DNA of 64,000 nucleotides from Lepidurus packardi (Eukaryota > Arthropoda > Branchiopoda > Notostraca > Triopsidae): contig JAKZAN010000007.1 in the NCBI GenBank assembly GCA_023053545.1, positions 3,286,001 through 3,350,000 of the forward strand, written 5' to 3'. Made by a program: the position numbers and the translations under genes. This document shows, piece by piece, positions 25,101 through 40,100 of this stretch (its first letter is position 1; each line of letters begins with the position of its first letter). Below the pieces are notes generated by a model that saw only the letters and a list, made by a program, of their open reading frames with translations, had not been told where the DNA came from and did no database searches.

Positions 25101-28100
25101 GAAATTCCATTTCTGCCTGGTTTGCCTTCAGCTCCATCAGCTCCTGGCCTTCCAGGCTCTCCTTTCTCTCCCATAATTCCCATCGGTCCATCTCTTCCTC
25201 TTTCTCCTCGGTCCCCTTTGCTCGCCACATCACCACGATCTCCTTTAGGTCCTATTTCAAATTCGACACCCAAAAAATAAGAGTTATACATAAGAATTAA
25301 GATGTCGGGGTCAACTATCGCTCTGTAAGTGAACAGAGATAATGTCAGAAAAGGAATAAATCATGTCAGAATAATGTAATAATGTCAGAAAAGGAATAAA
25401 TCTAATACTATTTAAAATTATAAATAAATCTAGTATTATTAATTTTACCTGCTTCTCCGCGTTCTCCACGAACTCCTGGTAAACCCACGTTACCCTGATC
25501 GCCTTTGGACCCTGGGGGACCGGGCCTACCCAAAGGGAATCCCATACCGGAACCTTCCTGCAAAATAGATAACAAAAGAAAGCATGAACATCACCAGTTT
25601 TACTTCATTAACATAAATGCAATTTGTGTGACTTTTCGGCCACTCCAAGCACGCTAGTCCAACTTCAAAAGGCAAATTTCCCACTATTCGGTGGGAGGAT
25701 CTCACCCTTTTATTTCTATGTGGGAACTCAAGATTCGTCAAATACAAAAATTAAAACAAAATTTACATAAAATCGGGGGTATTTTATTAAACTAAAAGAC
25801 GCTTTTCCTGTCATCAACTACCTTATAATTACGAGGTTTCCAATCCGTCTGACGAGGTAAGCAAGTCAAAATATAATACATTTCCGACATTAGATTTTAT
25901 AAGAATTAAATCGCACTTTACGAAAGAAAAAATAGTACAACTTACGTCAAATCCCACCAAAGCTCCACCTATTGTCGTTCCAGGTGGTCCTGGCGGTCCC
26001 TGAATCCCAGGAACTCCATTCTTTCCATCATGACCAGGCTCACCTAACGTGTTTTTAGGACAAATTACAAAATTATCAACAGAATAAAATCAATAAAAAG
26101 TATTGTACCTTTAGGTCCGATCATGCCTTCTCGGCCAGTAGGCCCAGTATCTCCACGCTCCCCTTTCGGTCCAGGCATCCCAATTTCACCCCTTTCTCCA
26201 GGGTTACCGGTTTTTCCCTTCAGTTAATCAATAAATCAATTATTTTATATTTCTTAACATTTTAATAACAGATTTACAGGTAAACCAGGAATTCCTGCGT
26301 CTCCAATTTCTCCTTTCGGGCCTGGAATTGGCTGTGGCATTAATGCTATGATCTGCGACTGGAGAATAGTCTCATTACAACCGCATTGTTGTCCGGCAAT
26401 CACGCGACTTCCCTAAAATAAAATGGACAAAAATTCAAATCAGGTTCTCGCCAAATCGGATTAACAGCGTCAAAACCCCCCAAATGAAAGATGTAAGAGG
26501 CTAACTAGCTACGTAATATAAGCTTCTACAGACCTTTAGTCGTCTCCTCTACGAAAATTTGCGTATAAAAAAGGAAACAAATACAAATAAAGAAAATGTC
26601 TAATTCCAAAGTTAATCTAAGTGGTAGAAGTGATTCAATGAAAAAGTACCATGTCGTCGCCAGTTGCAGGGATCATATCCGCCACTCCAGAGCTTCCTTT
26701 CTCCCCAGGTGGTCCCTAAATGAATTCAAACAACGAAAGACAAGCATTATTAAAAAAGCCGCCAATGAAATAACTTAAAAATTAATTACCCGAGGACCTG
26801 GCTCGCCTTTATCTCCCTTTTCTGCTCTTTGAAGGCCAGGATGTTGGATATGGATTCCCTCAACCACATTGTCTGCAAAATCAGGACATTCACCAGCACA
26901 GGCTAAGTTTACGAAATGAACCGAAAATGAAACCAAAAGTAAATAAATCAAATTAGAGTACAAAAGAATCGAAGCAATTTCCTTTAAAACCAATATTTTT
27001 TTCCCTCTCAGGCAAACCACATACAAAATAATAATCGAAGTTTTTCCTTATAGCATATGGAATAAACGAGGAAATCCCCACAAAATATGGAGCCGAGACT
27101 CAAAGTGATTGGTCATGACTTTTCTTCTGTTTGTCTGAGTTCATCATTCATATCATTTCCAGCAACTCGTAAACTTTGGACTGTTATACTCTGTCTAAAG
27201 AATGTAACCTTACACCAACGCCTATTTGTATTTCCCCAACAAAGTTAGCACGTTATTTGTTACGCGATATCTTTTCTTCTCTTTAATCTCCTTGGCCGAA
27301 GAAGAATCAGCTTTCCTTGTTCAACACAATCACATTGACTGAAAGGCTTTGGTTTAACGACCTGAAGTCTTATTCCCACGTCTCCAGTTTCTATACAGTC
27401 TCCATACCCCAAGTTATGGCAAATCAAATTCACATTCAATTAATTCAAATGCGCCAACGGTCAAGTAATGCGACCTGCGTCATAGTTCCTACTAGGCTAG
27501 GCTCGACCATGGAAACGGGTAAGCGGGAAGAAATAGTGCAGTATTCTGTATCTTTCTTCAGCCTTCCTTATTTTCCTGAAAACCGAATACAATATGTAAA
27601 TCACACGATTTTTATTCCTTAAAACCCCACGAATTAGCTGTTTTAAAAGAAGACAGAACACTACGCGCTATAAAACTCATTTCTCACTAGGCGTGACTGT
27701 AAAATCCAGTTAAAAAAATATATATACTCTGTTAATCTGCCGTTCTTAGTTAATCATCTCCAACAAAATAAAGTAACAAGGTATTAACCCAAGCTATGCT
27801 CATCTGTCATCGCAAAACTGCTTCCAAAAGCGAAAGCAAACATCATCAACAGTGAAGGTGAACCTTCCCGTAAAGAGCGACTAGACACAACTCTGGCCCA
27901 CAAATTAAATTTCAAACGGCCGCAGACAAGCAACTCGAGCTAAATTTACACCTGGACGCATAGGTTCTCAAGTTAGAAAACGGGATTCTTTCCTCTCACG
28001 AAGATAGGCTTTTGGGTCTACTCGAAACGACGAAAGGTCCAACAGCCTCGGATATTTCGGGAATCTACCTCTTTGACAGCAAAAGCTTGTTCTCATTCTT

Positions 28101-31100
28101 GTCTCCCACACATACTCCTTTCCTCTCATTTAAACCTCGTCACACGTCTACTCAAATTAGCTATTCTGCTCGCTTCCATTTTCGCTCTGCTTCCCTGAGC
28201 CATGTCGAGCCAAAATATGCCTAAATTCTTCGTAACTGTATTCCCTACAAACCCTTTACTCCTTTGCATAAATCTAACTGAACCATTTGTATACCTATCA
28301 TTTCATGGTTCAAATCCAAAGCCAACTCGGGTCTCTAAACTCCACACGGTCTTTCCAAAGGGATAGAAGACCCCAAAGTGCGAGACAAGACGACAAAATA
28401 AGAAATTCAACACTTTTCCAGGCCAATTTACAAATCAATTGCGTTTCAGTTCTTCTAAAATCCCAAACACTCCTTTTCTCACCTTTCTTCCTCAGTCCTT
28501 AAGTGTTAAGCCATAATTTCGCTCCAAAATTGTTCAAAATTTCGAAATTGGTCAAACAAAACCTCACAGATTCAAAACACTCCCAATAACAACTTCTCGA
28601 GAAATTTAAAAAAACCCATAAAAATCTAATTCCTGGCAAAAGTAAACCTCCAAACCAATATGCTCAGAGATTCTCCGAACTTTCTACTCAACTTCTCCAT
28701 TTCTAATCCCAAAATAAACGTCATTAGCCAAGAATAAGCCATTAAGATACCAAACTTAACAGCAAATTATACCTCCGGGTAATCCATCATTGCCAGGTGG
28801 CGGAGGGGGTAGAATTGGGGGAATTTGTCCATTATTAATCCCATCTCCGCTTCCTAAATCTCCGCTGCCAAACAGCTCCGATTCCTCTCCCTATCAAACC
28901 GCCAAATAAAAAGAAGGTAAAAGAATTATTATTGAATTATAATATCTTCGAAAATCACTTGCAAATGTATTTCAAAACAAAGCTTCAATGTGTAGAAACT
29001 CCCAGCACCTCATAAAGAATCGCACACAAAACTTACAAAGGTAAGATCCTCGTCATCAAAACGCCCCGACCCTTCAATGTTGGAAAATGTCTATATGGAA
29101 CATAAAAAAAGAAACGGAAAAGAACGAAGAATACGTAAAGATAAATCAGGCATAACTGGCATTCCAAAATAAATAAAAGTTTAAAAAATACATGAATTGA
29201 ACATAAACAACATATACGGAAGCAGCTGCTGAGCACTATCTTTTGAACGAAAACATCTCTCAAATCATCTTATAGAAAAAAATTGACACTGACGAGCTTT
29301 TTTTGTTAAAACAAAGAAGGTACCAAAAGAACCCAGAAATATAACAAACATACGAACCTGCACTCGGAAAAAAAATGTAAATGTGAAAAGGGACACGATC
29401 TAAGAGACAGACGCCCTTAAACGCAGTTTATGACAAGTATAGACGGATTTTGTGGGGGAAAAAATCGGAAAAAAAGAAAAGGTGAAAGGTGTCACGGAGA
29501 TAAGACGTTTCTTAGGGCCACTTGTGATGTAATCTTCTGGTTAAAGACGCTAAAGACCTTTTATGTCGAGGATTACGGGGACATTTCCCTTCTACAGATC
29601 TTTCCACCACATCTTGCTATAACATATGGTCAGAAGTTTCCCCCGAATATTCTCTGTTTGACCCAAAACGAAGGTCTCAATGCACCACACAATGTTGGGA
29701 GTCATTAATTTTCATGTCAATTCCAAATTCCAAGATATAAAAGACACCTAATTGCTTTAGGACAACGACCTTCCATGTGGCTAGCTTATAGGTAAGCACA
29801 AGAGATATCGACCATCAAAAGGTTTAGTGTAAAATGTGAAGTCATCAAAACCTACAATTCATTCTAAGTGCCTCATGCGGGGTATCATTCTTCTCCATTT
29901 GTCACCCAGAATCGAACTTTCGACGCTTTAAGGCTCTCCCACATAGCTTAGCTTGTTACAGCGAAGCTACCACGAGGTGGCGCGCAGTGTTTTGCAGGGG
30001 TGTATATGAACGCGCATGGCTTCTGTGCATAGAATTTGTATAACCACGTACTCAACTGGGATGAGATTTTTCTTTAAAAACACCAAATGTGTCTAAGGCA
30101 CAACACTTTATAAATGCGTAGTTTTGCTTTTTTCTCGCGTAGGTGAAGGAATGTATTTATATTATCCAAATTAATGAAGGCAGAATTTAAAAAAAGTTAC
30201 ATTGTCTCGCCCTTCATATTACTATTACTACACTGCTATTAAGAAATTTTCTAAAAATTTCGTGAATTACGTAAGAGAGCTTCTGCGTTCTCCGTGCTAT
30301 CATGAGCCGCGTTCGTTTTGTGCGTTCGACTTAAACTTAGACTAGGTAAATTTCCTTAATTTGTGCTTACAAGTGGTCGTTTTACTCTAAACTTTCAAAG
30401 TTTACGCAAGTCGTCTAGGAAAGTCTTGAGTCCAAAACGAACGGTTATAATTATAAATTTTCAATTGATCCACCCATGGGCGGTGCTTGTCGAACTTAAA
30501 CAATATGCGAATTATTCGTTTTTTGAGTATGGATTTCAATAGCAAATTATTGTTTTGTTCTGTGGGGCGGTTATTTTCTTCCATTTTTGTATCAGTTTTT
30601 AGCATTATCCGGACAACCGAAGATGCGGCTACAGAAGATGTTAACGGGATAATTGTCTCCCGTTGGTTGTTTGCAACTTACGCTCGTGCTTCTCGTCCCA
30701 AAATTCAACACTTCGGTGAAAAAATTGTCGATTGCCAATTAAAATAATTCAAAAAACAATTTAAATATATAAAAAGTAGCGTATTATTGAAAAGCACACA
30801 GTCTCTCGGCATGCGCGTATAAACAAAATAAATAAATAAACAAGGTTCGGGGTTAAGTTTACGTGCGGGCACACTCGCTACAGACTTGCCTGACTTGAGA
30901 CCCAAACTAAAAGTCGTCTCTAAGCGCAAGTCTTGGGTGGACTTTTAAGTCGACTTGAAGTTTCGTCAGAACGAACGGGGCCGAGGCATATAGAAAGCTA
31001 AGCTAAACGTAAACGTCCTGGTTCTATAGCTAAATGTAAACCGACCTTAACCTCAACTAAGCTTAACCAACGTAGAACTCGCTGTTGTGATCACTATGAC

Positions 31101-34100
31101 AATATGCTCAGCCTTCCAATTCTGCATAAAAGCCATACATTAACTCTGCATGCCGTGTTCAATAGTCTCTTAGAGGGTTCCGCATGCAGCAGCCAAACTT
31201 TAAAACCTTCAAGGTAGTTATACAACTTAAACCAACGTTATGCACCGTCCCAACTCTGTCATTTCCATTAGAAAATTGTTCTTAGAACAAAGCAACCGTT
31301 TAGCAAGGTAATTTGCGAACAGGGCGTTGCGAAAAACGACGCTAATGACCTATTTACACACGGGCCAAGTCCTAGAAAAAACATCCCAAAAAAACTACGA
31401 TCCTCTTTAAGAGCGCTTCCGCAGCAACAAAATTCTCAACGTCTGGTGTTGGGGTCTCCTCAAAATGCAACAGAAACGATAAAAGATAAAGTTTTAAGTG
31501 GGTTTAGGGAGGAAGCAGACCCAGTGGTGTTATAAAAAGGTTGCTTCGGTGTTTTCTCTTACTTTTCTTCTCTGTTTTTTTCATTATTATCACGCCAGAT
31601 CAACCGGATCCGCCCACTTTAAAGGGCGGGAGGGGTCCTTAGCTGTCCCCTCTCGATTTGGAGAACAATACACGTCTACTCCATTCTCTTTTTTTGTCTA
31701 TTCCTTTGACCCTTTCTAGGAACATAAAGCTATCAAGATATAAAAACAAGTGTTTCGAACATCCCAAAAGAAAAAGGCTAAATTAAGCTATTTTTTGGTA
31801 TTTTTTAAAAATAGATAACAATTCGCATTTCATTACAGAGACAAATCGAGCTAGTTCAAGCTACCAGTTGTATGTGTCTGTCATAAAACGTCGTAAAGTA
31901 TCCTCTTTTTTGTTACTCGCGCGCAGGAAAGCTATATAACAGCGTCATTAATTACTGCGACCCAAAACCGGTCGAGTTCTCGCTTCATAACTTAAATTGT
32001 CCAATTAGACGGACAATTTCCTCGCAAAAGCTGGCAAATTTACTTACAAAAAGTAAACTTAAAAAACAAAGCCAAATACCAAGTACCATTTTAGTTTAGA
32101 TGTTTTACTTTATTGCCAATTTTTTATTTCAACTTTTTATTCTTTTTTTTCTCACTGAGATTTTGGAATGCGATTACAGTGTGCACTAAGCTATTTCAGA
32201 CGCGACATTAATATGGCAATAGAGTGTTGGCAATGTGATTTTCAGTTAGTTTTAAAAATAAATTAAGGCTCCCGTATACCTTAGCTTATTGATGGGAAAG
32301 AGTCACAGATGGCACTGATGTTTGTTATTGTCTGCCGATATGCCTTGCGTAATAAAGTAAGAAAAGAAATAGATAGCTAATTGCCGGCAAAGTTTCTACG
32401 CTTGTTTTGTTTCTGAGAAATACAATTTGTCAATTAGGAAAATTAGGAAAAAAGTATGCATTAGTTGTGCACTACCTGTTAGCAAGCTCAAGATTACTGT
32501 CAGAATTTTTTCGTTAAATGCGCTGGTTTTCTCAAAACGTTGTTCCCATGCTAACCGCCTATACCGAGCTAAGGTATACGGAAGCCTTAAGACCTTTTTA
32601 CAGTTTAATATATAAAAACTCAACTTTCTGAAAAGAAATCCGAAATCTGAAAAAATAATTTAAAGAAAAAAAATTAAATTAAACGAACCTAAAAAGCGAA
32701 GATTTAAATCTCTCTGACGGACTGAATCTGTTATAAATGGAAAATCGCTTTTCCTCGTTAACAAACATCTCGTCCACACCCAAACGCTGTGCGCATAAAT
32801 CATAGAGTTTAAGGCGATTGCGAACTTCCCCAGAGGGTAACTGGATCCAAGCCACTGATAAAAAAAAATGCCTGCCTGACAATCTTTTGCAAATAGAAGC
32901 CAAAAGTAATCTTTGAGAGAACCAAGCTGGGGGTCTTCTCATCATTCTTTGGTATGAATCACTGACTTTTTTTTAAACAATTTTTATTGGCTGGAACGAC
33001 CAACTTTGCCAAAGGAAAACGAATTAACCGAGTCAGTTTTGGCAAGCTGAACAAATTTGCATATTAACGCGTAACATGTGTGTGAGAAAACTCGAAAGAA
33101 ATACTAAGTGACAGCTTTATGATGAGCGGATCACCCAAGATCCAGGGCAAGGCCGGTGAACTACGGCATCACGTTTTAACCTTCTATCCTTGCGAAAGCC
33201 CTGGGGCTATACACAATTGCGCATGCGTGATTTGAACAGATTTTTATTTATTTTTTAAAAATATTTTATGAAAGAAATGTCGGAGGTTTTCAGCGATTCC
33301 AAGGTGTAACGAACTCTATAACTAAAACCGCAAACAGCAACAAAGTATATTAGACGTGGGTTCGTGACTGAGAGATTTCGGTCTTGGTATTTTTCTGTCT
33401 GGCGGAATAAATTAGTGATCCCGTGCCAAATTTTGCGGTTTGCAACTTGACTCATGGTAGAGATCCAGTCCTTACCCAGCCAATCAACGTTAAGAAAAAC
33501 CGTCTTGGGTTGAAGAAGGGGGGGGGGGGGGGGGGGGAGGTAATCGAATGCAGTTATGTATTTGGTGACGTCATTTGATAGTTCCTTATTTTGATTTTAA
33601 CGATGTCTTCCGCTTGATATAAGCTGTATCAGAGGTACTGGCTATCGAATATTTGGTGATGTCATCAACATTTCGCGAACGTTCCGAGAAGTATTGCGTG
33701 TGGGATATCTGCGGATGTGGGTTTGAGAGCTGTATGCCGTGACATACGCTTTTTAACTTAATCTTAGCGATTTAAATCACAAAAATTTCAGTTCTGAAGA
33801 TCACGAGTGTTGTCGAGCTTAAATAGCGTGTGACGTCATTAGGCAATCGCATTAAGTCGATAGATTTTCGCAACCAACGTGTGCCGCAAGCTCTTCACGG
33901 GATAAGACGCTATCGAACATTGCCTTTCGTTGAAAAGTGACGCCATCAACTGCCAACTATCCGCCAAACGTATGGCGTTTGGGACTATGTTTACTAAGTT
34001 AGGATTTTGCCACAAGATTTGCAAGTTTCTGGTAACTTTTAAGCGTGTACAATGCGATTTTGATCGCTTTTCACCCTCGTTTTCCCTTTTCTGGCCAGCT

Positions 34101-37100
34101 GCAACGGCTAAATTAGCAATCTATTCCAGTAAAACCCTCGAAGATGTCCAATAGTGTACCCCAACGTAAAAGAGGGACACAATAAGAGTTCACGTCATGA
34201 GTTATGGATTCTGATTGGCATCAAGTAAAGTCATTATCGACAAACTGGTCAAAGATCGTGGTCATAAATCGGGTCCCTTTCGCGTCAAGGTAAAGGGAAT
34301 GCGATAAGATCGCTGCCCGCATTAGAGAGTATTGTTGGTGCCAAAAAGGTTATTGCCAACCTCGCACAAATCTATTACCGCTGACACACACACCAGGCCC
34401 TTCTTTTCCCAAGCGCTAGCAAAACAGAAGCCCATGCAGTGCTCCTAAAATCTATAGAAGCTCTAGTTTACGACGGAGAAAGTGTCTGGAATGACTCGCT
34501 CGCCTACTTTTAGCCTCTTCACGGCCGTCCTATGCGCCCTTCGCAATCTATAGTCGTATAAGGTCGTAACAAACACTCATTCCAGACGTCATTAAAAACT
34601 CACCAAAAAAAGACTAAACTACTTTCCAGCTTAGCGTTGTCTCTGTTTCTCTCTTTTTTTCGAGGGTTTAGAGAGAGAGACGATCATGGTTTGTAACAGG
34701 CAAAGCAATAGCTGTTGACGTGCAGACAGCTTTTTCACACCCCATAAAAGCAAACTTTCACCAAACCGCAAACCGCCATCCATGTATTTGGACTTTCTTT
34801 AAAACACATTTTCGAATTAAATACCACGAACGATTGACTCGATTTTGTAGTCATGGCATTGGTAATTTAATTGAAAATTATTTGATTTAATAGATTATTT
34901 CTGAATTCTGGGTGTTACCATCAAAGGCTATCCCGCTAGAATGACGTCACCTGCAAGTTCTAGAAATCTTGGTGATCTGCCTTGTTTTGGCTTTTCTGCT
35001 CTTAAGGTGACTAGTTTTCAGCATTTTCGATCGTAGGAACCCATTATGCCGACTTCACTGGAGAAAAATTCAACAATTTTCGTGGGCTGCCAAAATTTGA
35101 TTGTCCTTGTATGACAATAAACTAATGGTAACACAACAATGAAAGTTGTACTGTACAAAAGCCGCGCTCGTTTTGCACCTTCGACTTAAGCTTAGACTAG
35201 CCAAACTTCCTTGACTTACGCTTATAAGCGTTCGTTTTAGTCTAATCTTTCGAACTTTACTGCAATCGACTTGGGAATTCTTGAGTCCAAAACGAATGGT
35301 TATAAGCATAAGTTTACAATTGCTCCACCCATAGGTAGCGCTTGTCAAAAATAAACAATATACGAATTGTTCGGTTTTTTTTACTATGGATTTCAAATAC
35401 AAATTGTTGTTCTGTTCTGTGGGGGCAGTTAATTGTCCGGACAATTGAAGATGTGGCTGAGGAAGATGTTGACGGTGTAATTGTCTTCCATTGATTGTTT
35501 GCAACTTACGCTCATGCTTCTTGTCCCAAAATTCAATACTGTACTTCGAGGGAAAAATCGTTCACTGGCAATTAAAAGAATTAAAAGAACTAACATATAT
35601 TAAAAGTAGCGCATTTTGAAAAGCATGCTGTCTCTCGGCAAGCGCGTAACAAATAAAAAGGAAACAAATGAAAAAGGGAGCGGTGTTAAGTTTAAGTGTG
35701 GGCACATGCGTGCTCGTTATAGACTTGCCTGACTTGAGACCAAAACTAAAAGTCGACTTTCAAAGTCTAAGTCGACCAGCTAAATAAAACGCTCATAAGC
35801 CCGAAGTTTATCCATCTCGAACGCTTATAAGCTCAAGTCTTGAAGTAGACTTTTAAGTCGACTTAAACTTTCGTCAAAACGAACGCGGCTCATGTCATGC
35901 GTTACTTAAACATAATTCGCTATTGGAAAATCTATCAAATTACATACACGTGATAAAAGGCGGTACAATTAGAAAATCTGAACAATAATTACATATATTT
36001 AATGTAAAATTACGGGTCTTCTTTTACGAGCTCTTTCACGTGATTACATTACACCCATCCCAGAGGTGACTCCAAATGAACGTTTCGCAGTTAATTACGA
36101 CATCAGTTTTTTTTTAAGTCTCCACGTACACGACCATGTCACGTATCAATCTTCGTGTTATTTCGGCCCAAACACGATTCCTGTTAGGAGAACCCTTTAA
36201 ATTACACCAAAAAAATAAATCAAAAGGTAGTCGCGTCCTAAGAACCTGTTCTTTCAAAACTTCCTAAAAGGGACCTCTTCGGGCTTCCTAACTAATAAAC
36301 ACTGCTAGCAAACATCAATACAAACACTATTGAGTACCCTCCTTATTCACGACATTTGCATAGCACTCTAAAGGAACGAAACGTCTCTTCCTAACGAGCT
36401 TCAAGTTTTCTCCCACCATCAATATGTTCACCCGTTAAACATACTCCGTCAAAAGAAGGGTGGGAACAACATAACAGGAGGTGGGCCTCCATGTCGGAGT
36501 GTTAGATGTCTTCATAAATTCCTCCACCGAACCTTTTTTGCCCTATCCCCCCTTTCTTTAGGGGATAAGAAACACGAAATTTTGGAATCTTTCGCGCTCT
36601 TGTATCGACCAGGCCAAAGAAGCTAAAGGGCGTTAAGGTCTATAAAGTACTCATAACGATCTAATGTATTGTCGGGGGGAACCTTAGACTAGGGAATGAA
36701 CCTTCAACCTCCATTTTCAGAAAAATGTCAATGGCGCGTGACCAAACTTTTTTTTTATGGAAAAGAATGTTTCGCGCCGAGTAAGGTTTACTCATAAAGA
36801 AGATAGAAGGGGGTAAAGAGGGTTAGACGAAATAGGCCTAGAGAGAGCAGAGTGAGCCTTTAAAGGAGTTCCGCCGAAGGTAAGCCGGAATCTGCGGGAG
36901 CCTTTTGTCTTGGTCTTTGCCTAACCTGTAGTGCAGGTTCGTGGCTCATTAACTATGCGTACGCGATTGTTTCAAGGAGATGGGTTCTGAATTAGCATGA
37001 GCAAATAAGCCCCAAATTTCTTATATGGCCCTTTTCTGTTGTTCCTTTCCCCTCGACCGAGCATACCGAAAAGCGGGAGAGTATGGGGTCACTCAACAGG

Positions 37101-40100
37101 TTGTTAAAAAAGCATTTACTTTAATAAAGTTGTCGACTTGAATTCAGACGATTAATGAAGCCGAGCTTCGCTACAAGATAATTAGCACATAAACTTCTTT
37201 GAGAAGGCTCCATGAAAAACGTTTTCAGCTGCTATCCGAGTCTTGATCTAGTCCAATTACAGTTTATGGTCACGCATATGTTACCCAAAACAGAACACGT
37301 TTGGGTGAACACGATGACGTAATCATCTCATGCAGGTATCAATCGGTGAAAGTTTCGTCTTTTATCATAATGATTTTCGAATTACTACTTGATGGCTTTT
37401 TCAAGGTTAAGCATTCGGCGAGACATCCGCTATTCTCAAAAATGTGGTCTAACGATATAATCTTCGTTTTGCAAATGTTAATTTCATCTGGGTTAGTCAT
37501 GTGATGTTGACCGATGGCATTCATCACTCTGATTCAAAATATTCTTAGTTTTCTGCTGTGTGATAACCAGTTAGACACTCTCGACATAGGGGGGCAATGC
37601 AGTGAAATGAATTTTTGAAAAATCGAACATTTTTTGAGGAGTCGATAACATGACTTTTTAACTGACATGAGCATAGCTCGATAGCTTTTGTTACCACTAC
37701 CTCTATTCCAACTCTATTTTGCATTTTGTTTCGTAATGAAGCCCTACTGAAATCAGCCGATGTAACAGAGCATTTCGCATAAACCATGTGACGTCATCAC
37801 AATCTGTTTCTCAGGCAAAGCCAAGCATGTGGGATATCAAAGTAAACGTTTTGAAGTGCTTAACACGAATCTCGACACCCTGAGTCAAAACATCCCAATG
37901 TAAGAAACGACTTTCTTAGAAAAAAATGAATAAAAAAAACTAAATGCTACTACGCCAGCGGCATTTCCTAGCTCAAGTTCAAGTACCGTTACAAATAAGG
38001 TAAAAAGAGAAGGGGGAAGTCTATTCAAACAGCAGATTGCTGTTGTTCATACACTCGCCTTGAAAAGCCCGTCTTCCAAAACCAATACACATAGAGAAAA
38101 ACAAAAGAAAAAGTGCTGACTTTCCTCACATGAACACGTTACGTCAGCAATATGTTAAAATACCACTTCATACCAATGAAAACAAACCATTCCTGCTGGT
38201 GGGCGTAATAATACCAAACTCATGTTTTTTTGCTCGGGCATTGTAGAAGAAAATTCCCTGCAATAATTTTACAGAAAAAATTGAAAGTTCTACCATCTAA
38301 AACGATCCACGAACGCAAGCCTCACCGTGTAAAAAAAAAAGAATAAAAAAAACTTGTTTGACCACCAAACCCAAATATCTAGCCCGAAAGTGGCATTTTT
38401 GGTGGTAAACTTTAGCCCCTCAACTAACCAACTTAATAGGGGGGCGTTTGTCCAACAATTTTAACCGTGACTAAACCCTAATCCCTACACCAAAATCCCC
38501 CTTTAGGCCATAACTATCATGATACTGAATCAGGTAAAAATGCGAGAGAGAGAAAAAAGGGAGAGGAACTTACCGGTAATATGGTGTTTATGCACTGGAC
38601 CTGTGCCAAGTGAGGAACATTGTTGAGTTTCAATTCTTGGATGGCCCCCTGTAATAAAAAAAACGCCAGCCATGTCACACACGTACTCCAAAGTGAAAAC
38701 ATTGCTGTGATGTAACAGTAGCGAGCCACAAATCACAATGCGAAAATGTGCGTGTTGAATTTTGTGATTTTTTTAAACAGAGCTTCCTTCAAAATGGGTT
38801 GTTCGTTCAATTAATCATATTTTCATATTCCAGGCACTATAGAAGCAAGTCACACCACCTGCTAAACCATCTGTCACACACACACACATGAGAGAAAAAT
38901 CGCACCTAACCTAAAATGGTCCCAAACGGTTAATTCGTTAAGAAAAAACGCTCCATTTTCTAAAATATTAATCCCAAATTTTTGCTACTTCTTTGAAACG
39001 TAAGTTCAGACGGTCCTGATATTCTACTAGGATTCGCCTGGTGATTTCTGTTGACTCGACTATCGATTCCTATTGATTCGACCGTCAATTCCTATTGATT
39101 CGACTGTTGATTCCTAATGATTCGACTGTTCGACTGTCGATTTATGAAGATTCGACTACCGATTCGACTGTCGATTACTGACGAGTCGTACTACCCAATT
39201 TTACCCTAAGTCGCAAATTTCCATGATACGACCAGTAAATTTTCGTTAAATCACACATTTAAACGTCTCATACTCTAAGTAATTAACTCACTGCTTCTTG
39301 TTCACGTCTGTGGTTAAAGCCTATTCTGGGAATGATGCCAGAAGATGTCACCCATTCACAGTTATTTATTAATTTAACAATTAACCAATTCATTCATAAT
39401 TAGGAATTTGCAACTAGGCAACAGTGAATCTCTCTTAACTTTCCCAAAATAAGATTACATTCATTGTTGGATGGAGATGAGTTAAAACAGTTAACTCTTT
39501 TCCTCAATGATAAATAAACTAGAATAAACTTCACATACGACAGCAATACTTGCATCATAAAAACAGGTTTTTGCTTTTGCCTCCCTCCAAGCATCCAAAA
39601 TGCCTCTCACCAACACGAACGTGTGCCTTTCTCCCCCTTACGAGCATAGAACAGGCACACATCAACCCATCTAAAGGCCAAGGCTGTATACAAATTAAGA
39701 AGCGTACAGCCTTAAAGTCTCGTGAATTTTCCAATACATGATTCCAACGCGAAAACTTAAAAAAGAAAGAAAAAAGACTCCCTACCCCCTCCCCTTTTCC
39801 CAACGTAGAATCAAAAAACCTTGGTAGGCATTCAAGGATCAAATTACATTAATTCTATGTCAAGGCAATCTCAAAGTTGCTACTAAGTTACTCCCCTGCC
39901 CATTAAAAAAAATAAATTTTTAAAATTGGATCCCGTGAGAGAAAACAAAATGCGAAATGTTACATTTCCAGAGTAACACTTTTCTAGACCAAACTTCCAT
40001 GTAGGCAGAGCAACCAGAACCGAGCGTGAATAGAATAAATAATTCGGAGTCAAATTAATTAAGCATTCAAGTCAAGTTCTCTTCGCCATATTTTGCTTGC

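Noticed and set aside
24858-25280. Plus-strand Pro/Ser-rich frames across the collagen exons
   Set aside because: They are the complement of Gly-X-Y codons, which read as Pro-rich sequence on the other strand.
30402-30747. Short frames inside the inverted-repeat transposon, copy 1
   Set aside because: They are not preserved in copies 2 and 3, so I do not regard them as transposase remnants.
35070-35504. 144-codon minus-strand frame in copy 2 of the inverted-repeat element
   Set aside because: It runs out across the element end into flanking DNA and is broken in the other copies, so it is most likely chance.
39050-39180. CRISPR-like array
   Set aside because: These are contiguous ~22-bp tandem units without unique spacers, in a eukaryotic intron.
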